From Pythium myriotylum (Eukaryota; Oomycota; Peronosporomycetes; Pythiales; Pythiaceae), in the NCBI GenBank assembly GCA_023091665.1, contig JALJCQ010000008.1, positions 620,001 through 684,000 on the forward strand: a stretch of 64,000 nt of DNA. Reading direction: 5' to 3'. A program made the position numbers and the translations under genes. Each line of letters starts with the position of its first letter. Positions within the stretch are counted from its first letter, which is position 1. A model generated the notes under the pieces. That model was given only the letters and a program-made list of their open reading frames with translations, was not told where the DNA came from and ran no database searches. Shown one piece after another: positions 20,176 to 29,211 of the stretch.

Positions 20176-22923
20176 TCACGAGGTCGCGTCGACGCTTGGA
20201 GCTGCTGGCGCGGTGCCCTGCGCGAGCAGCTCCATCTTGGCCTGCAGCGCCGCGGCCGCCTGCTGGTCCTGCTGCTGCTTCTGCAACTGCTCGGCCTGCA
20301 GCTTGCGCTGCTTCGCGAGATTCTTGCGCTCCTGCTTCTGCCGCGCCTCTTCGTCCTGGATCTTGCGCACTTTCTCGTTGTAGTTGGCCAGCACTTTGGC
20401 GTAAGGCGCGAAGCCGAGATTGTCCATGGCCTGCACCAAGTTCGCGCCCGTGATCGAGCCTTTCTTCTTGTCGTACGTCGACTGGTCGCGCGCCTCACTC
20501 GTGAAGAAGAGCAGGAACTCGGTGACACACTCTTGCATGAACATGACAGCGTCGTCGTCGATCTTGACCGGCGGCTCACTCGCCGCTGACGCAGCTGCCG
20601 AAGAAGCGCTCGCTTTCTCTTTCTCGCCTTTTGTAGCGTCTTCTTCCTCGCCAGTTTTTATCTCCGCTTCGTCACCGTCTTCGGCCCCTCCATCGCCATC
20701 GCCGTCTTCACCTTCATCTTCTTCCTCTTCGTCGTCCTCGTTCTTCTTCACGGCTGCGTCTCCATTCTCAATCTCTGATGCTGGTCGCCGTCCGCGTCGT
20801 CGCCGCCTTACAGTAACATGGCCGCCACCAGGCAGAACCTTGCGCATCATGTTGGCAATAGATTTCAGCGGAAAGTAGAATCGATCCTCGCCTTCGTCAG
20901 GTGCGACCGCACATGTACGTGGCGCGAGGTCAAGATCAAACAAATGCTGCGCTACTTGGGGGGAAATCGTAGTGCTCGCAGGGGGATGAGAAGACACAGG
21001 GCGAGGAGTCGGAATGGCCGACAGAGGTCTCGGTGCTGCAACCGCAGTTGGCGTCGATGTTGGTACGGTTTGGCTTGGTGCTTGAGCTGAACCAACGGGA
21101 GCGTTGCTCGCTGTCGCTTGTGGCCCTTTTAGATTCGTGGCGGAAGTGGCTCCAGCTGGTGTATCGGGTTTTGCTTTGCTTGTCGAGTCTTCATTGTCCA
21201 TCGTCGTCGTCACCACCGCAGCTTTCGACCCCGGTGAGGCGATTACAGCCGAGGCCACGACGCCAACAGGTGTGACAGCCACAGTCTTGGCGGCTGGCTG
21301 GGGGCGTGGCTTGGGCTGCAGAAGCGATACCATCATCTGCTCTTTGAGCGCAGCGTAGGCATGCTCGCGAGCGGCCTGTGTAATTGAGTCGGTGCCGGGT
21401 GGCTTGAGCGTCGTCGGAGTCTTCGCAGGAGGTACTGCAGTCGGTCCTGCTGACTGGGTCTCCGCTACAGAAACCGCGACTTTGTCCAGCGCCGCGATCG
21501 TGTGGCGCAATTTGTCGTGGAGATACGTGCACTTCGGTAAAATTTCAGTTGGCCACGTGGGGCTCTTGTCGAATTGTTTCTGCTTGACACCAAACGTCTC
21601 GACGAAGTCGCGCAGAGCAAATCGAAGAAGACAAACATCAACGCACTTGATGATCCACTTGTCCAGTTTGTCGAGCTGCGACCGCATCTCACTCTCGTTC
21701 TTCGACAAATGCAGGCGACAAAGCACGCGGACGAGCGCTTCCATCTGACTCTCCGCGGGGGTCTTTTTCTTCTTCTTTGGCGGGGTTGCAGTCGGCGTGG
21801 TAGTTGGTGTAGACGACGCTGTGGATGCAGCAGGCTTTGCTTCACTCTCGGGGACTGACTGATCCGCTGGGCGCTTCTTGGATGCGGCCTTTGGAGTTGT
21901 CTTGTTGCTCGGCGTCGTGGGTTGGTTGGCTTGTGGCTCCACTGAAGGCGCTGCTTGTTGCGTCTGCACCTGACTTTGCTGTTGCTGTTGAAGCAAGCGC
22001 AAGCGGTCGTGGTCGATGTGCAATTGCGTACGTTGTTGGTTCTGCTGATCAGCAGTGATGGGCGGAATGCCGGATAGCGTCACACGAAGCGCTGCTTGTT
22101 GGGCCTGCATTTGCTGCTGCTGCTGCTGCAGCTTTTGCAGCTGCATCTGGTGGAGCCGTTGAAGCCGTTCTTGCCGCATTCGCTCGACCTCAGCCTGCGC
22201 GAACCCGCTCGGCGAAGGCGATGTGGATCCGACCGAGGCCGCGGCAGCGGTCGCTTGCATTTCCAGCTCGCGGATCATGGCGTGGTACTGCTGCATCTGG
22301 AGCTGTTGCTTCGCGGCCACGTCGGACGCGACTGCCGTGGCTGCCTTTTGTCGGATCTCGTCGTAGAGTTGCTGGTGCTGCTTGTTCTGGATGCGTTCCT
22401 GGAGCCGCTGCTGGATATGCTGCATCACGTTCCCTCCGCTTTGCTGATACAACTGTTGCTGCTGCTGCAGTTGCAGCTGCAGATGCTGTTGTGTAGTTTG
22501 CTGCATCTGCTGCATGTGGCGCTGCGCGAGTTGCTGGCGGACGAGCTCCACGGACCGTTGGTACTCGGCGTGCTGGCGCGCCATTTGCTCGGCCGCCTGG
22601 ATCGCCGCCTCGGCGGGCGTCGGCGTCGGCGCTGCAGTTGCGGCGGGCTCCCTCTCTCTCTCCTCGCTCTCGCTCAGGCGCACGAGCGGGTCGATGATGG
22701 ACGAGACGTCCGCGAGCAGCTCTTCTTCGTCGGGCAGCTCGTCGCCGTCCGCGTCGTTCGCGTCGTTTGCGGGCTCCTGGGCGGCTGGCGAGGCCGCGGT
22801 CGCGGGCTTGGCCTTCTTCGCGGCCTTCGCCTTGGCCTGGACGCCCGCTTTGCGCGTCGCGGCGCGCGGGGACTTGGCGGCGGCGCGCGCTTTGCCGCCA
22901 GCGTTCCCCGTCGCTTTCGCCAT
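20176..22923 (-). CDS. Glutamine-rich protein with C-terminal NF-YB-like histone fold
   Basis: A 915-residue protein. The N-terminus is basic and alanine-rich (AKAAKKAK), then acidic (DELPDEEELL). Residues ~150-370 are glutamine-rich with long Q tracts, as in transcriptional activators. Around 420-520 a conserved-looking helical region (MEALVRVLCRLHLS, WIIKCVDVCLLRFAL) is unknown to me. The C-terminus carries both halves of an NF-YB histone fold: FYFPLKSIANMMRKVLP near 681-697 (helix 1) and KIDDDAVMFMQECVTEF...FFTSEARD...NLVQAMDNLGF near 787-838 (helices 2 and 3), then a Q/K-rich coiled coil. The halves are separated by about 80 acidic, alanine/serine-rich residues, which is unusual. NF-YB pairs with NF-YC and NF-YA to bind CCAAT; whether this divergent member does is inference. 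The start is the first ATG, 22923. Confidence 0.75.
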   Translation of the reverse strand: MAKATGNAGGKARAAAKSPRAATRKAGVQAKAKAAKKAKPATAASPAAQEPANDANDADGDELPDEEELLADVSSIIDPLVRLSESEEREREPAATAAPTPTPAEAAIQAAEQMARQHAEYQRSVELVRQQLAQRHMQQMQQTTQQHLQLQLQQQQQLYQQSGGNVMQHIQQRLQERIQNKQHQQLYDEIRQKAATAVASDVAAKQQLQMQQYHAMIRELEMQATAAAASVGSTSPSPSGFAQAEVERMRQERLQRLHQMQLQKLQQQQQQMQAQQAALRVTLSGIPPITADQQNQQRTQLHIDHDRLRLLQQQQQSQVQTQQAAPSVEPQANQPTTPSNKTTPKAASKKRPADQSVPESEAKPAASTASSTPTTTPTATPPKKKKKTPAESQMEALVRVLCRLHLSKNESEMRSQLDKLDKWIIKCVDVCLLRFALRDFVETFGVKQKQFDKSPTWPTEILPKCTYLHDKLRHTIAALDKVAVSVAETQSAGPTAVPPAKTPTTLKPPGTDSITQAAREHAYAALKEQMMVSLLQPKPRPQPAAKTVAVTPVGVVASAVIASPGSKAAVVTTTMDNEDSTSKAKPDTPAGATSATNLKGPQATASNAPVGSAQAPSQTVPTSTPTAVAAPRPLSAIPTPRPVSSHPPASTTISPQVAQHLFDLDLAPRTCAVAPDEGEDRFYFPLKSIANMMRKVLPGGGHVTVRRRRRGRRPASEIENGDAAVKKNEDDEEEEDEGEDGDGDGGAEDGDEAEIKTGEEEDATKGEKEKASASSAAASAASEPPVKIDDDAVMFMQECVTEFLLFFTSEARDQSTYDKKKGSITGANLVQAMDNLGFAPYAKVLANYNEKVRKIQDEEARQKQERKNLAKQRKLQAEQLQKQQQDQQAAAALQAKMELLAQGTAPAAPSVDATS

Positions 22924-22986
22924 CGGGACGGTGGACCTGCTGAGGCGTTCCTCCCGCCGAAATAGGAGGCGGGTTCGTTTAAAACC

Positions 22987-23034
22987 GGCTTATTAAGCCT
23001 GATGGCTGGAGTCCCACCATAAGCTTATTAAGCC
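22987..23034. repeat. Two copies of a palindromic 13-mer in a divergent promoter
   Basis: GGCTTATTAAGCC (22987-22999) has 6-bp inverted arms around one base, and AGCTTATTAAGCC (23022-23034) is the same with one change. They sit 35 bases apart in the 166-base gap between two divergent start codons (22923 minus, 23090 plus), just before a further C/G-rich partly inverted stretch. A shared operator or core promoter element is plausible but unproven. Confidence 0.5.
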
Positions 23035-23089
23035 GAACCGGCTCGGCTTGAATAGGCTCGGTGATCTTCCGAAAGGGCACACCCCCCGA

Positions 23090-24280
23090 ATGGTGGATGA
23101 TGATGATGGAGAGAGCAGGCTCTTTGGGAGCCTCTTGCGAGCGTGTGCAAGCGCAGAGCAAAATGGAGAGTTGAAGACAATCAATGAGACTGTGAGCCGT
23201 GAGCTGGACGAGTGGTGGAGCTGCGGTCCGTTTGGAGCTCCGGTCGCAGAGCTCCAGCACCACCAGTACGGACGTTTCTACTCCACGCTCGTGGACGCGG
23301 TGCGGAAGGCAGAGCTGCTCCCTGCGAGCCGAGATGAGCTGGTTGATGTGAACACCTGGATGGATCTTGATTGGGGCCACGACCAGCGTGTGCTGCTACA
23401 AGAGAACAGCGGCGAAGCATTTACGGCGTCGATGCTTGTCATCGCCCTGGGTTCCTCACGGTCCCATGAAGAGACCAACGACGCGCAGCTGCTGTCTTCG
23501 GTGCGGAAGCTTCGAGAGCTGTGCTCTGTTGTTGAGAGTGCGCAACCAATTCCGAGTTCAAGGCCGCAGACTATGACCGAGAAGCTCGCCCGCATGCGGT
23601 CGCGGCGTAGTACGCTCGTCAAAGATAGTTCGGCTGCGAGACTTGAGGTGCCTTCGTCATCAGACACGGCGAAGCCAGCGGATGAATCATCATCTCTGAT
23701 TGACAACACGCCAGCATCTACTTTGTCCGAACACTCTTCGATTCGAGAAGATGACGCCGCCCACTACTTTACGATTGAAACACGATTGGAGTTGAAAGAA
23801 AAGCTCGTCGCTCTCCAGGCGCGGCTCGATAGTTTGCTTCTCCAGACCAAACTCGCCTGGATGAAGTGTTTCAGCTCAACGGATGAGAACGCTGACGCCA
23901 TGGAGAACGAAGTTGGAGTCGAGAATGCCACTCGAATCGTCGAAAAGGGCGAGGCGCTGGCGTCCCATTTACTAGACGCCTTCCAAAAAGCTCGCCTGGC
24001 AGCATGCCCAATCAATGAATACAAGGCACTAGTAACCACGTGCGAACTCGAGTTCGAAGCGTTTGAAGCGCTAGTGGGATCCCTGGCGATTGCTCCATCA
24101 CCAGTGAGAACCAAGAAGAAAGAACCTTCCCTAAAGAGTGTCGAAGAGCTTCAAGAAGTTCAAAGAGCTGAACCAGGTTTTAAGTCCACGCCGATATCCT
24201 TCGATCTTCCATCGATGAAGACCTACTACGAGAAAGCAGCTCCATCATACGCGGCGTATCTCCCATCCAAGAAGCGATAG
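23090..24280 (+). CDS. Uncharacterised 396-residue protein with helical C-terminal half
   Basis: The first ATG in frame is 23090 (MVDDDDGESRLFG); the frame extends upstream only to non-ATG codons. I do not recognise the family. An N-terminal globular region (about 1-150) contains DEWWSCGPFG, YGRFYSTLVDAVRKA and VNTWMDLDWGHDQ. Residues ~165-230 are serine-rich and probably disordered. The region from ~235 to 350 is predicted helical or coiled coil (RLELKEKLVALQARLDSLLLQ, EKGEALASHLLDAFQKA). It ends in a basic tail, PSKKR. There is no signal peptide or membrane segment. It is transcribed divergently from the NF-YB-like gene and converges on the RING-PX gene, 65 bases away. Confidence 0.78.
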   Translation: MVDDDDGESRLFGSLLRACASAEQNGELKTINETVSRELDEWWSCGPFGAPVAELQHHQYGRFYSTLVDAVRKAELLPASRDELVDVNTWMDLDWGHDQRVLLQENSGEAFTASMLVIALGSSRSHEETNDAQLLSSVRKLRELCSVVESAQPIPSSRPQTMTEKLARMRSRRSTLVKDSSAARLEVPSSSDTAKPADESSSLIDNTPASTLSEHSSIREDDAAHYFTIETRLELKEKLVALQARLDSLLLQTKLAWMKCFSSTDENADAMENEVGVENATRIVEKGEALASHLLDAFQKARLAACPINEYKALVTTCELEFEAFEALVGSLAIAPSPVRTKKKEPSLKSVEELQEVQRAEPGFKSTPISFDLPSMKTYYEKAAPSYAAYLPSKKR

Positions 24281-24345
24281 CCATACATTCCACTGGATTC
24301 ATAAGTATAAAACGGACTTCCCTCTGCCTACAATGCTTGATGCGT

Positions 24346-26814
24346 TCATACCGAGCGGCAGGCGGCCAGCAACTGTGAGTAGCTGGCTTCGTGAAGCTTG
24401 CGCTTGGCGACAGCAAGCGTGTGCATTTCCTTTGCATTTTGTTGGAGCGTCTCCAACACAAACTTTGCTCGCGCTGGATCTACGTGGGCGACCTTGTCAA
24501 CGAGCTCGTGGCGGCGTGTTTGGAGCTCTTCTTGCTTATGAGAGATTAGGGACAACGACGATAAAGACCCCGACGGCGACCCGTATCCGTATCCATAGGC
24601 ATTATCTGTCGATGAGAATGAGCTGCTGCGGCTACTTCCACCACTCTGGTTTTTGAGGGCCGCATGCTGCTGTAGCGCTTCTTCTTTGGCTCGAAGTCGA
24701 GAGAACGTGTCCTCGATGGCGCCCAAATGGAGCGTCTGCATGCGTGAGATCTCCAACAATGCGTACTCCATACACTCGGCATCGTGGCTTGTCGCGAGCG
24801 ATAGTGAGCTGAAGACCTCAGACGCCTTCTCCTGAAACGGCCGTTCCGACTCGAGGCATGCGCGTGCGTCTTCTTCCACTTGGCGGGCAGTGTAAGTGCT
24901 GCTGTGATCCATCATCGATACCGCAAGCAGGTGGCGTTCGCGCTTATTCTTTGCATAGTTGCTGTCCAGCGTGTCCATGTCATGCATTAACTCACAGAGA
25001 CGGTGCAAGTGGTGCGAGTATTGGCGCTGAACGCGTGACAAGTGTGCACCTTTTTGCGTCACCGACTGATGGGCCTTGGCGATCTCGATGAATCTGCGTC
25101 GCTTCTCAATGCTCTTTCGAGTAGCTGTCGAAATGCGGTCGGTTTCTTCATCCGTGATCAATAGACTGGACGAGATGGATTTTTCCGTGACGTCTTCGGT
25201 CGAGGATGGCGTGGCTGACACCGCCGCACTGGTGATACTGCTCGTGAGTGCGCTGCCTGTTGAGGTGACTAGCTTGGCCGCACTCGACGTAAATGCTGAC
25301 ACCGCACCCCAAGCCCAGCTCGAACGGGTCGACGATGAAGAAGACGCAGAACCGTTCTTCGGTGGTGACGCTCCCGCCGCACTACCGTTACGCGTCTTGG
25401 ATCCGCTGGAGCTTGTGATAGAGGCGGCACCAGCCTCGCTGGCCTCGACTTCCTTGAGGAATGAATCGTCTTCGTCGTCGTTGAGCCGTGCCGCGTTGCG
25501 TAAATTCTCAAGCTCCTCAGTCGTGGAGAGCAGAAACGCACGCACGTGCTCGGTCGTCGCGAGCACGGGGTGACGCAGGATCTCTCGCAGGAACGCCTGC
25601 AGCGAGCGCATGCGCTCACCGACAAACTCTTTGTCTTTGTTGAGGAAGAAGAGCTGCTTGGCCGGGATGCTGGGCACGAACTCGTACGGAAAGCGGCGGT
25701 GGAGCTCGTGGTGGAGCCACACGAAGTCGCTGTAGCGGCGGTACACTTTGACAGACGAGCTGGGCTCGGCGACGTGGCGCATCTTGATCCATGTTTTCGC
25801 TGCGTGGTACGGGTCGAGTGGGACACCCTGGTCTCCATCACTCTGCGCGATGCTGATCACGGCGTACCGGGTGTACGGCATGAGCCACGAGCCGACCGTC
25901 GTGGGCTCGACGACCAGCACGACGAGCTTGGACGGGTCGTGCTTCCCGGCGTGGAGCGAGAGCTGGGCGCGCACGTGCTCGACCTGTTGCTTGAGCAGCT
26001 CGGCCTTGGACTGCAGCTCGGCGGCCTCGGCAGCCTTGCTCGACGCGTCTCGCTTGACGCGCTGGAGCTGCAGCGCCTCTTGCTGGAGTCGCTGCTTGAG
26101 CAGCTCGGTCTCGGCCTGGAGCGCCTCGGCCTGCTGCGACATGGCGAGCGCCTTGCGCCGCGCCTCCTCGGCGATCTCTTGCGCCTGCTTCTTCTCCTGC
26201 TCGTTGATCGCGACCTGCTTGGCGAGGAACATGGCGCGCTGCGCGGCCTGCACGCTCTCTCGCTGGGCCATCATGGCGTTCTCTTCGGCCTCGCGCGCGA
26301 GGCGCTCTTTCTGGAGCACCTGCGTGGTCCAGGCCTCGCGCAGTTGGTTGAGGCGCTGCTGCGTCTGGCTCTCCATCTCCTGGCGCACGCGCAGCAGCTC
26401 AAAGTTCTTGGGCAGCGCGCGCGGGCCTTCGACGGCGTTGAAGCGCGTGACGCGGCGGCACGTGGGGCACTCCATGCTGGCCTGCGCGAGCCCCGTGTGC
26501 GGGTCCGTGGAGCCGACGTTGACGCCCGTGGAGATGGCCGTGGCCGACCAGTCCTCGAGACACGACTGGCAGAACGTGTGGCCGCAGGAGAGCAGCCGCG
26601 GCAGGTGCGCGTCGCTCTCGTCGTACGGCTCGTTGCAGAGCTCGCACTCGACCGAGCTCTCGACGAGCTCACGCCAGAGCTGCGCCGCCTGGTCGTCGTC
26701 GTCGTCGGCGTCGACGGACCCGCGGCCGAACGCCAGGGCCGACATGGGGGCGAGGTCCAGACGGTGGAACGGAGAGCGCGCGAGGCGGCGGCGGGCGGCG
26801 ATCGAGGCGTCCAC
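24346..26814 (-). CDS. RING finger + coiled coil + PX + BAR-like protein
   Basis: An 822-residue protein on the minus strand. A C3HC4 RING is at C57, C60, C77, H79, C82, C85, C116 and C119, preceded by an acidic stretch. A long A/E/Q/R-rich coiled coil covers about 145-285. A PX domain follows (about 298-432) with the phosphoinositide-binding signature RRYSDF at 359-364 and the P-x-K and R-M-x-x-L-x-x-F-L elements (PAKQLFF, ERMRSLQAFLREIL). After a serine-rich linker, residues ~570-790 look like the BAR/Vps5-like C-terminal region of sorting nexins. The inferred role is an E3 ubiquitin ligase recruited to endosomal PI3P membranes. The combination is unusual. A second in-frame ATG lies 23 codons downstream (MSALAFG). 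No intron is evident. Confidence 0.86.
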   Translation of the reverse strand: MDASIAARRRLARSPFHRLDLAPMSALAFGRGSVDADDDDDQAAQLWRELVESSVECELCNEPYDESDAHLPRLLSCGHTFCQSCLEDWSATAISTGVNVGSTDPHTGLAQASMECPTCRRVTRFNAVEGPRALPKNFELLRVRQEMESQTQQRLNQLREAWTTQVLQKERLAREAEENAMMAQRESVQAAQRAMFLAKQVAINEQEKKQAQEIAEEARRKALAMSQQAEALQAETELLKQRLQQEALQLQRVKRDASSKAAEAAELQSKAELLKQQVEHVRAQLSLHAGKHDPSKLVVLVVEPTTVGSWLMPYTRYAVISIAQSDGDQGVPLDPYHAAKTWIKMRHVAEPSSSVKVYRRYSDFVWLHHELHRRFPYEFVPSIPAKQLFFLNKDKEFVGERMRSLQAFLREILRHPVLATTEHVRAFLLSTTEELENLRNAARLNDDEDDSFLKEVEASEAGAASITSSSGSKTRNGSAAGASPPKNGSASSSSSTRSSWAWGAVSAFTSSAAKLVTSTGSALTSSITSAAVSATPSSTEDVTEKSISSSLLITDEETDRISTATRKSIEKRRRFIEIAKAHQSVTQKGAHLSRVQRQYSHHLHRLCELMHDMDTLDSNYAKNKRERHLLAVSMMDHSSTYTARQVEEDARACLESERPFQEKASEVFSSLSLATSHDAECMEYALLEISRMQTLHLGAIEDTFSRLRAKEEALQQHAALKNQSGGSSRSSSFSSTDNAYGYGYGSPSGSLSSLSLISHKQEELQTRRHELVDKVAHVDPARAKFVLETLQQNAKEMHTLAVAKRKLHEASYSQLLAACRSV

Positions 26815-27137
26815 GAGCGGCGGCGCGATGGCGGCGGCGAGCCTTCTCCGCTTGGGGCGAGCGGCGAAGAACAGGGGCTTTCTCGCGGAACCGCCCCGCC
26901 CGATTCTCGAATTTTACGAATCGGAATCCCGAAGCGGACAAGAGGACACGGTCACGCCACCACCGCGCGACGAGGCAACAACAGCGACTCCAAAAGCGAG
27001 GCGAGACTACTTTACTACTACTGCTTAACTACAACTTGCTTCCCTCCTAATCCGTCCTTCTTCTCCACGGTAACCGGGCCTCTTGTCTTCTATCCCGTTC
27101 GTTCCCACGTCGCACTCTATGAGTAGTACGCCTGGTC
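26815..27137. other. Upstream region of the RING-PX gene; nothing recognised
   Basis: About 320 bases between two minus-strand genes. It should contain the RING-PX promoter and the 3' end of the next gene. No motif stands out. Confidence 0.5.
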
Positions 27138-28420
27138 TTAAAGCTTGTGGCGTTTCGACACTCGGACCATCGGTTCCTCCACGTCGAGCTCGTCCAGCTC
27201 GGGCGACGACCGCCCGTCAAGTGCTCGTCGCCGTTTCCCAATTTTTGTGGGCGTTGCCGTCGTTGAAGAAACGGACGTCGTGCTGGCGGTGCCGACTCCG
27301 GTCGGCGACGCAGGCGGCGGTATGGAAGAATCCTTCATCGAGATAGCGTCGAAGACTGGCTCGTCGATCTCGTCATCGGTCCACACTTTCTGCTTCTTGG
27401 TCTTCGGGAATCGGAAGGTCGGGGACAATGGGCGGGCCATGAAAAAGTGTGATCGTTGGTTGCTGGAAGAATCACCGCTAGGTAGAGGCGAACTCGGTGT
27501 GTCATCCTTGTACTCGTTTACTGGGCTGGAATCTCCACTTGCGAAACGTCTTTTTCGGGAGTGTGAGCTGAACAACGTGAAAGCACTTCGAGGAGTTGAT
27601 TGCGAAGACCGCGAACCAGATGGCGTCTTCGGGCCAGCGGAAGCGTCTGGAACGATGGTCGCATCCGGGGAAGCTGCCGAGATGGAAACCTGGTCGATTC
27701 GCTCGCACAGAGAGAGCGACGCGGCCGAGGCATTCTCATGGCTATCGTTTGAGGGCGACTTCTCTGCAGACCCGTCGGTTTCTTCGGACAGAGTAGATTC
27801 TGATGACGGCGTGGGTTCACCAGCGACTTCTTCTGTAGCAGGATGCTCGTCGTGCGGCGTCTCCGGCATCTCCGAGTTGTCGGTTTCTTCTTTGTCATTG
27901 TCCCCATTCTGGTTCGAGTCCTCGCTCGAGTGGTCGCTCATTTCTTCCTGTGTGACTTCGGCGGCTGAGCTGGATTCCTGCTCGATCTCGTGGATCTCAG
28001 GCACGTCGAGCCGCTGCATCTTACGTGTGAGCAGCTCGATCGCCGCGAACGCATCGAGGCCCTGGCCTTTCAGGCGTCCAATTTCCTGCTCGTTCCACAG
28101 AAACGTCCCAGTCAACACTCTCGACGTCCGTGCGACTCCCCCCTCAGCAAAAGATCCTCTGCTCGCACCTGCTTGACAATGAGCGCGCGCACGGCGTCGT
28201 CGTGCATCATCTGGAACTGCTTCATGACGCGCTTGACGTCGGCCTCCTCGGGCTCGTACGTGGACTGCACGATGCGGTGGAGCAGCATCTTGACGGCGAC
28301 CTCGCGCTCGAGCCCGCTGGCGACCAGCAGCTGCAGCTCGTGCTTGACGACTCTCTGGAACTGGACCTGCGCCTCCATCATCTTGGCGCTGAGCTGCGCC
28401 GGCGAGCGCGGGTCGCTCAT
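27138..28420 (-). CDS. Uncharacterised acidic/serine-rich, probably nuclear protein (two exons)
   Basis: Exons 28420-28169 and 28085-27138 are joined across an 83-nt intron (donor GTGCGAG, acceptor GAGCAG, with TTGAC about 30 nt before the acceptor). The product is 399 residues. The spliced N-terminus (MSDPRSPAQL) is a compact helical domain of about 115 residues containing AVKMLLHRIVQSTYEP, VMKQFQMMHDDAVRALI and GLDAFAAIELLTRKMQRLDV. The rest is acidic and Ser/Thr/Pro-rich, with basic clusters KKQK, KRRR and SKRHK near the C-terminus that look like nuclear localisation signals. I do not recognise the family. The open frame also runs upstream of exon 2 on this strand, but its translation there is low-complexity and arginine-rich, whereas the spliced exon 1 is well formed. 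Confidence 0.75.
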
Positions 28421-29211
28421 GAGCTTCTGCGAGTGGCCACTCGCGAGAGGGGTCGGCGGCTGGCGCGACGAGACCCGCGGGCCCGGGTCGGTCGGTCGGT
28501 GGGTTCGTTCGCTTGCTTGCTTCCGCGCTTTTCGCGGCTCGTTCGGCGCGCAGAGGCAGCGGCGGCGCGGCGGAGGGAGCCCGACGAGGGAGGGATGGTC
28601 GAGCGTCCGTCCGCTTCTCTCTCGCTCTCTCTCTTCTCTGTCTTTTTGGCTGGTTCCTTCCAGACTTTTTGCGAAATTTCGGACTCTCCAACGGGGCCAA
28701 CGGGGCCGACGGGAGCGGCGCGGATCCTAAAATTAGGGATAAGGCGCCGTAGTTTACCGAGAATAAAAAAACAGCAACGATGCAATCGACAGACCATCAC
28801 TCTGCGTACTGCATTAGCAGAGTTGATGCGGGCATTCAAAAAGAAATCAGTCTGATCAACAGCCCACGTGGAGCGCGCGACCGTCGCCGTCGGCCGAGGC
28901 GCTGCCTCGTGGAAAGGGACGGCGACCGCGTCGGGCGTGATCGCTCGCTTCTCCGGCGGCGCAAACGCCGAATCAGGTGGCCACGTGCTGATGCGCGTTC
29001 CGGCTTCAAGCACTGCTGCTTGGAACGCCCGAGATGGGTTTCGACTAGGATTTGTCCTGATTTGGGGAAGATACGTAGTGTGGTCGATCTCAAATTTAGG
29101 ACCGCGAGCGGTTTCCGACCGACCCCGAAACGGATCTCGTGAATGGAGCAAGGAGAGCCCGGCGGCATTTGAAGAGTCGCCCCTGCTTCCGCACGGTTCC
29201 ACTTGATCGCC
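28421..29211. other. Divergent intergenic region upstream of centrin; no gene recognised
   Basis: About 790 bases between the start of a minus-strand gene and the plus-strand centrin gene. It contains short tetranucleotide runs (GGTC/GTCG near 28486-28500) and a C/T-rich stretch near 28615-28640. Frames are short and arginine-rich. Probably two promoters. Confidence 0.55.

Noticed and set aside
25546..27126. 526-codon plus-strand frame
   Set aside because: Antisense to the RING-PX gene; leucine/arginine-rich shadow without domain features.
28085..28700. Upstream extension of the minus-strand 27138 frame
   Set aside because: Arg/Ala/Pro-rich and antisense to nothing meaningful; a spliced first exon from 28420 gives a coherent protein instead.
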